Of a stretch of 64,000 bases of DNA, positions 59,255-64,000 are shown in pieces. Every line of letters begins with the position of its first letter. The stretch's first letter is position 1. Origin of the DNA: Plazaster borealis (taxonomy: Eukaryota; Echinodermata; Asteroidea; Forcipulatida; Labidiasteridae). The DNA is taken from assembly GCA_021014325.1 (NCBI GenBank), contig CM037474.1:20020488-20084487 (forward strand). The letters are read 5' to 3'. A model generated the notes under the pieces. It was not told where the DNA came from. It worked only from the letters and a program-made list of their open reading frames with translations, and ran no database searches. A program made the translations under genes and the position numbers.

Positions 59255-59677
59255 ATGCGTGGTGAAGCACCTGAGGGGACGTTAACCATGCCAGACTGTG
59301 ACGAGTCTAATAGTTCTCGTTCCACGGCACCGTTGTCCGTGGCGCGAATGTCTCGTAGCTCCAGGAGTTCCAGTTCCCCGGAGTTACGCTACACCTCCCT
59401 GGAACCCTCTCTGTCGACCCCAGTCCCCGCTGATCAATCTCATCAGGACAGCATCCAGTCTGATCTTCAACAAATGCCCAACCCAGCCGAGTCTGTTCGG
59501 AAAGTATCCAATGTGCCAAGTAAACCCAAGTATGACCTACAGTGTTGTACGCTGCCGGTGTGCCTCGTTACATTACAGCTGCTGTTAGGCTTTACCATCA
59601 TGGTCTTTGGAGTTACAATGCACTTGATGACACCATCAGTCAAGACAAGGGATGCCCCGTACTGGGCAGGTATTGTG
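59255..59677 (+). CDS. Sarcospan-like membrane protein, first coding exon (141 codons, partial)
   Basis: Sarcospan is a four-pass membrane protein of the dystrophin-associated sarcoglycan complex at the muscle cell surface. Seen: a Ser/Pro-rich N-terminal cytosolic tail (residues about 18-60), then DLQCCTLPVC (94-103), a first membrane segment (about 101-125, LVTLQLLLGFTIMVFGVTM), and RDAPYWAGIV (132-141), which aligns with the RDTPFWAGII that opens the second segment in vertebrate sarcospan (known from memory). The exon ends in phase 0 before GTAAGTAA at 59678; later segments are beyond the recognised sequence. Two in-frame starts are possible: 59255 (AAGATGC) and 59288 (ACCATGC); both have A at -3. 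The tail is longer than in human sarcospan. A related CD20-like family such as ENTREP/FAM189 is the main alternative, but the WAGI motif favours sarcospan. Confidence 0.68.
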
Positions 59678-59749
59678 GTAAGTAAAGACATGAAAAGTTT
59701 ATTTGAAATGCCTTTTAGTTTTTTGTTTTTTTAAATTTTTTTTAATGAG
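59678..59749. other. Start of intron, T-rich
   Basis: GTAAGTAA donor followed by a T-rich stretch before the SINE. Confidence 0.6.
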
Positions 59750-60094
59750 AGATCGCAAGGCCGGACGGCCACTTCAAGGTGAGGGCTACACTTAACCGAT
59801 TTGGGCTATCGACCCAAATCAACTGCCACCAGGGGCACATTGCCACCTACTCCTGGGGCTAAAACAGGGTTACCCCCTTCACAGTCCGTAAGGGTGTAGG
59901 CATGGGTATCATCCACTATGAGCCTGGCTGGTAGAGCAGAATGCACTACCTCCCCAGCTTTTTATGAAGCAATTATGGTTAAGTGCCATGCTCAAGGGCA
60001 CAGGTGTCATGACTGGGTATCGAACCCACACTGACATCGCTGACAATGCCAGAGCTTGGGTCCGGTGAACTAGAACGCTCGGCCATGACACGCC
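59750..60094 (-). mobile_element. tRNA-Leu-headed SINE with a variant core, copy 6
   Basis: On the minus strand: GGCGTGTCATGGCCGAGCG (A box), GGACCCAAGCTC (CAA-type position altered), GTGGGTTCGATACCCAGTC (B box), GTGCCCTTGAGCATGGCACT then TAACCATAATTGC, and GTAGTGCATTCTGCTC. The head matches copies 1-5 but the body beyond TAATTGC is different. The CCTTGAGCA...GGCACTTAACC segment resembles the core shared by V-SINE/DeuSINE-type elements (from memory). Confidence 0.82.
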
Positions 60095-60770
60095 AGTCTG
60101 TTTGAATACTTCAGCCTCTTCAGCCTCTTATGAGTAATGATATTCTTGCAAAATGAGTAGTTACCAATTTGACAAAGCCTGGATAACATCTATGGCCTGT
60201 CTCATCACCATACCCTAGTTCCAGTTCCATACATCTGCCTAGAAGAAATACTGCTTAGCAAATCTATCTGCTAAGTAGAGCAATAGTGGAATACCGGTCA
60301 CAAATATACATTACATAGTATTTTGGCTGGTAGCCAAGATTAGCAAGATTTTCCATTGCTAATGAAATTGTGCGCTGGCACACTCCACGGTTAGAAAGTT
60401 TCATGTACGTGTGGCTTCCCCCAGAGCGTAGGAGGTGCTGAATTCTATTTTACATTTTCACCAATTGCTTAATATTTGGACAATAAGGGCCTTGGTAATT
60501 TCTAGGCACAAACATCTGATGCCTCTCTTCCTTTGGCTCACACTAAAGACACCTGGAGAAAAGATCAGAAAAGCCAAAGACCTTTTTCTTTGTTTGTGTC
60601 CTTAACCTTTGTTGGACAAGGTCTTTTTAATCTCCATTGCTTCCAATATTCAATGTGTCCTTGAGTTCTTCATGTAGCACTGTTTGGCTACTAAGTAACC
60701 AATGCAAATACTGAGTACTTATGCAGAAGCAATCATTAAGCAAGGAGGACAAAATTATCATAAATTTGCT
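60095..60770. other. Intron, no recognised element
   Basis: Nothing recognised. Confidence 0.4.
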
Positions 60771-61158
60771 TTAAAGGGATTGTATACGTTTGGTAATTGG
60801 AGCCCACTGTTTGTGTCAATCCTACATAGTTGTAGATATATACCATAAAACTAACCTGTGAAAATTTCATTTGAAAAGGTGGTAGCGTTTTTGAGATATT
60901 GCCAAAAATCTGGAGCGGTTAGGTCCACGCAGGAATCTGCAATTGGAATACATTATCTGAGAAATGTTACTGCAGTAACGCTTCTCAGATTCAAATATTT
61001 GGGGATAAAAAGTGATATCTTTTTCCATAACCACAGTATGTCGAAGTGAAAAGTTTCTCAAAATGCATTATACTATCCAAAGCTGCTGTACTTCTTACCA
61101 AGTAAGTTTTGATTGCCATTAATTTTCAGAGTCATTACCAAACGTACAGACCCTTTAA
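60771..61158 (+). mobile_element. TTAA-type MITE family 2, copy f
   Basis: TTAAAGGGATTGTATACG at the left, CAGACCCTTTAA at the right; the central palindrome is near-complete (GAAATGTTACTGCAGTAACG). Confidence 0.9.
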
Positions 61159-61639
61159 CTGTCAAGTTAAGAATCTACATTCTAGTGCGAGGATGCAGTA
61201 ACATGTAAGAAGATAATAATCAAGAATCATGGTCATCACGCAGGAACTGGTAGAATGCTCCTCAGCTCAAAGTCTATTCGATTAAATTTACATGCTACAA
61301 TCTTGGGTAGAATTGATTGAACAGTAACTTGGATCTGCAATAGGAGCAAATGAGGATAAATTGATTTTAATTTGATCAGTTTGAAAAGTCAAGATTGTCA
61401 TGTTCTCATTTTCAAAGTAATTTATTTTCTATACTTTATAAATTTATTGCTTTTATACAAAACTTAATACTATCATGCAGGGCAGTTTCTGTTAAAAGAA
61501 AACCCCAGCATGGATGGGACGAAGTCTATGCCAAGTGATTACAGTTGAAATCATTAGTGTAAGCAATGTCTAGCTTACTATAAGGTGCAAAAATATACAT
61601 TGTAAAACACTACCAGACTGGATTTAGTTTATTTATATT
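61159..61639. other. Non-coding
   Basis: Nothing recognised. Confidence 0.4.
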
Positions 61640-62051
61640 CAGGGCTCGAATTTGGGGGGAAAATCCACAAGACCACAGGGCTTGTTACTCAAAATGTTTA
61701 CTGGACCAGAATTGCTTCGACAAGACTAGAATCAAAATGACATAAAATACGTCATGACACAGCTTAACATACATTTAACTGTTTTTATTTGAACAAGTAC
61801 TAAGACATGTAAAGAGAAGATTTATATCGTTTGTCTTTATGGGTAGCAGTACTTCATTACTAAATAGAAATGAAATGTATTCTGTCAGACTCAAAGTCAA
61901 CATTTGAAAACGATATTACACAGAGTCTATTAGTGTTCTAATTCAACTGAAATAACACAAGATTGCCCGACTTGTCCAGTCATTAGTTTCCTAGCCCAAC
62001 GCTAAAACTACTGGCCTCGGGCCTGTGGTCAAGTGTAAAATTTGAGCCCTG
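61640..62051. mobile_element. hAT-like MITE (CAGGGCTC family), copy 5
   Basis: CAGGGCTCGAATTTGGGGGG at the left, AAATTTGAGCCCTG at the right; flanks ATATT and AAATT agree at 4 of 5. Same orientation as copy 4. Confidence 0.85.
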
Positions 62052-62104
62052 AAATTCACTACAAAAATTGGTGCATTTAGTTATTAACAACACACAACAT
62101 CAAC

Positions 62105-62338
62105 TAGCAAATGGTCCACGTACCAACACTCGCTATGGTCAATGAGCTTTCACCTCAGCTGCAACGTCACTGTGGAAAATATCCCTCTCAATATTCGTCA
62201 AGCTAGCTCTACTGACTCATTCAAATCTCTATTAAAGGCTCATCGCTTTGTAATTTAAGGTTTAATGCGCTTAGAAACGCCAGTATTAAGCGCTTTATAA
62301 ATGTTAGTATTATTATTATTATTACTATTAAAACATCA
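62105..62338 (+). pseudogene. LINE 3' end with (ATT)n tail
   Basis: Across a frame change: TRYGQ then SAATSLWK and NIPLNIRQASSTDSFKSLLK then AHRF, the usual C-terminal motif of jockey/CR1/L2-type ORF2. The 3' UTR GCGCTTAGAAACGCC, GTATTAAGCGC, TATAAATGTT and (ATT)n follow. One stop and one frame change make it dead; 5'-truncated. Confidence 0.85.
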
Positions 62339-63720
62339 AGTTCCATGGGTGCAAATAGCTCAATAAATGTGAACAATTTTGGAACGTTTGTTTTTTGATT
62401 TTGGTGCAATGTCTGGACACCAATAGGCAGGGAAGATACTGACAGTCTAGCGTGATCCGTTAACTCAGTCCTATTGAGGTTATGTCTGGCTTGTTGAGTT
62501 GTTTACCTCCCTTTGATTGTCCGTCCTGTCCGTCAGCCAAAACTCCAGACAATATTACTGAAAGCATTTCCAGCAGCAAACTGAGATGCTGAAGAGATAT
62601 ATAATTAAGTTTTGCCAAGAAGCCTGCGTAGGTGACCCCGGCCTTTTATACACCCCAGCCAGTGTTGACTTGTCATCTGCGCCAAGATTCAAGAAACGTG
62701 CAATAATAACATTTAGACAGCGAAACCCGAATGAAATGAAAAGCAGGTGTCATCATCAGGGTGTTGCGCTTGTCCATCAATTGCATGTTTACAGACAAAA
62801 TATTGCATAGGAAAGATGAGAAAAAAACAGGAAAGGCGGGGGGGGGGGGGGAAAGGACTGTGATGGCATGGGGGGAAAATGTGCCAATAATATAAAGTGC
62901 AGATCACATCACTTGGAATTAGCGCGTCTTATCACATCAAGTTAATGGTAAAGGTGAAGTGGTTATTGTAGGATGACCAGCATTTGTCTAGAACAAACAA
63001 ATTTGATAATGGTGTTTTCTTGGGGGGGGGGAGGGGGTGTTTTGTCAAAACCTTTGAGTAAAACCAGCCCTGATAACTCTTACGGAAAAATAAATTTAAA
63101 CTTTCATATTTCAAATCAATCTGTAGATAAATGTGTGTTTTTACTCAAGAAAATGTGGACTGCTAATCAGAAACAATGTCTAAATATCATGGAAACTGGT
63201 TATTGTTTCAAAATTTTCTGTTATTAAAACCTGTCAAGATTTGTTTTCATTATCGTAAAGACAGACAACCAGTAACATGTAGTTGGGAGATAGTGTTGTC
63301 TGAAATGTTTGTAGGGGTGATTCTTATATGGAATAGATGCAATGAAAGCATCAGGATCAAGAATATTATGTTGGTAGTACAATAAAGGTGTAAGAGGGTA
63401 AAACCAAGAGGTAAAACCAAAGTGGTATTGATTTTGTATCTTTGTTATTGGGAATCTGTTTTTTGTTGATGTTGTCTTTTCTGTGTTGTTGTTTCATGGG
63501 TTTAGGATGTAGAGACTCGCATAGTGAATCATAATTGAATATCTGCTTACAAACCTTGGAGCAGTAGGCAGGGATTTATTAGTGTTGTCTTGTTGTTGAT
63601 GGGGGATGAGGGCCGGAGTATGGATGTGGAGACATGAATTTAGGATCTTATATCTAGAAGCTAAGTAATGTTATTAATGCATTAGGTGTTAATGCCCTGC
63701 CATGGCTAAATTTCATCAAA
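62339..63720. other. Non-coding; G-runs near 62840 and 63023
   Basis: No exon or element recognised. Confidence 0.4.
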
Positions 63721-63724
63721 TAAT

Positions 63725-63845
63725 CATCATATCGGTCACAGCCGGGCTCCGATATGACTGCCCCATTCCCTCCAGTCTGCCATAAGGGTTGCAAGATCAA
63801 TGGCTGCTCTGCTCGTAGTATCTTTCTTTAGTACCCCCACGTAAG
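63725..63845 (-). pseudogene. Possible LINE ORF C-terminus
   Basis: The minus strand reads LKKDTTSRAAIDLATLMADW then REWGSHIGARL and a stop, resembling the DRxxWRxxV end of some LINE ORF2 proteins, followed by GATGATTATTTGATG. Short and uncertain. Confidence 0.35.
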
Positions 63846-64000
63846 ATAAAGCTTGCCTACCTCTGCCAAAATTTCGTTACAACGAGGTACTTGGGATTTT
63901 TTATTTATTTGGTATTTGATCTTGTTGTTCAGACTTTATTTCAATGTTTGCTTCTATCTTTGAATTTTTTAAACACTTTTTTTTTCGGTGGGGGGGGGGG
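63846..64000. other. AT-rich, ending in a G-run
   Basis: The window closes in a T-run and a G-run of at least ten; nothing else. Confidence 0.6.

Noticed and set aside
59097..59285. 62-codon frame upstream of the sarcospan-like start
   Set aside because: It reads through the intron and acceptor in another frame and is a shadow of the real exon.
62840..64000. G-runs near 62840, 63023 and 63991 as G-quadruplex signals
   Set aside because: Single uninterrupted runs without the spaced G-tract pattern; such runs are also prone to assembly error.

Overview
This is animal (deuterostome-type) genomic DNA, AT-rich and intron/intergenic in character: no operons, two recognisable protein-coding exons 57 kb apart, and dense short transposon debris. 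The repeat content (tRNA-headed SINEs, TTAA-flanked MITEs, TGTACATG-rich simple repeats) together with an invertebrate-looking plexin suggests a marine deuterostome, most likely an echinoderm (sea star or sea cucumber rather than vertebrate). That placement is an inference from memory of such repeats, not a search result.

Genes. At the left edge, on the minus strand, lies the first coding exon of a plexin (A-like): start codon, signal peptide and most of the sema domain, bounded by a good acceptor at 1702 and donor at 348. At the right, on the plus strand, lies the first coding exon of a sarcospan-like four-pass membrane protein (59255..59677), ending at a clean GTAAGT donor. The two genes point away from each other, so the middle of the window should hold both promoters and any untranslated 5' exons. 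I could not identify those with confidence. One spliced-looking segment near 25.6-25.9 kb is a weak candidate.

Middle. Almost everything else I can name is repetitive. (1) A tRNA-Leu-headed SINE family (six copies, two tail types plus a variant core). (2) A second tRNA-headed SINE family around 30.2, 48.9 and 54.3 kb, and three tRNA-Asn-like heads. (3) Two related families of about 370-bp MITEs flanked by TTAA, 12 copies, plus further TTAA-flanked inverted-repeat elements. (4) A set of hAT-like non-autonomous elements whose ends start CAGGG or CAGTG and whose flanks show 5-bp target duplications, two with an empty-site paralogue in the window. (5) Five long near-perfect palindromes. (6) Four minisatellite arrays (about 85, 35, 52 and 61 bp units). 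(7) Five 3'-end or RT fragments of non-LTR retrotransposons.

Most interesting: a 106-bp insertion at 58131..58236 with an exact 12-bp target duplication that carries a perfect 16-nt histone-mRNA-type stem-loop; a SINE whose last ~65 bp match the tail of a LINE fragment 12 kb away, identifying a probable LINE/SINE pair; a tRNA-like sequence with A and B boxes trapped inside an inverted-repeat element; and the consistent 5-bp duplications of the CAGGG elements. I found no evidence of an unknown protein system: the remaining open frames are short and largely overlap repeats.
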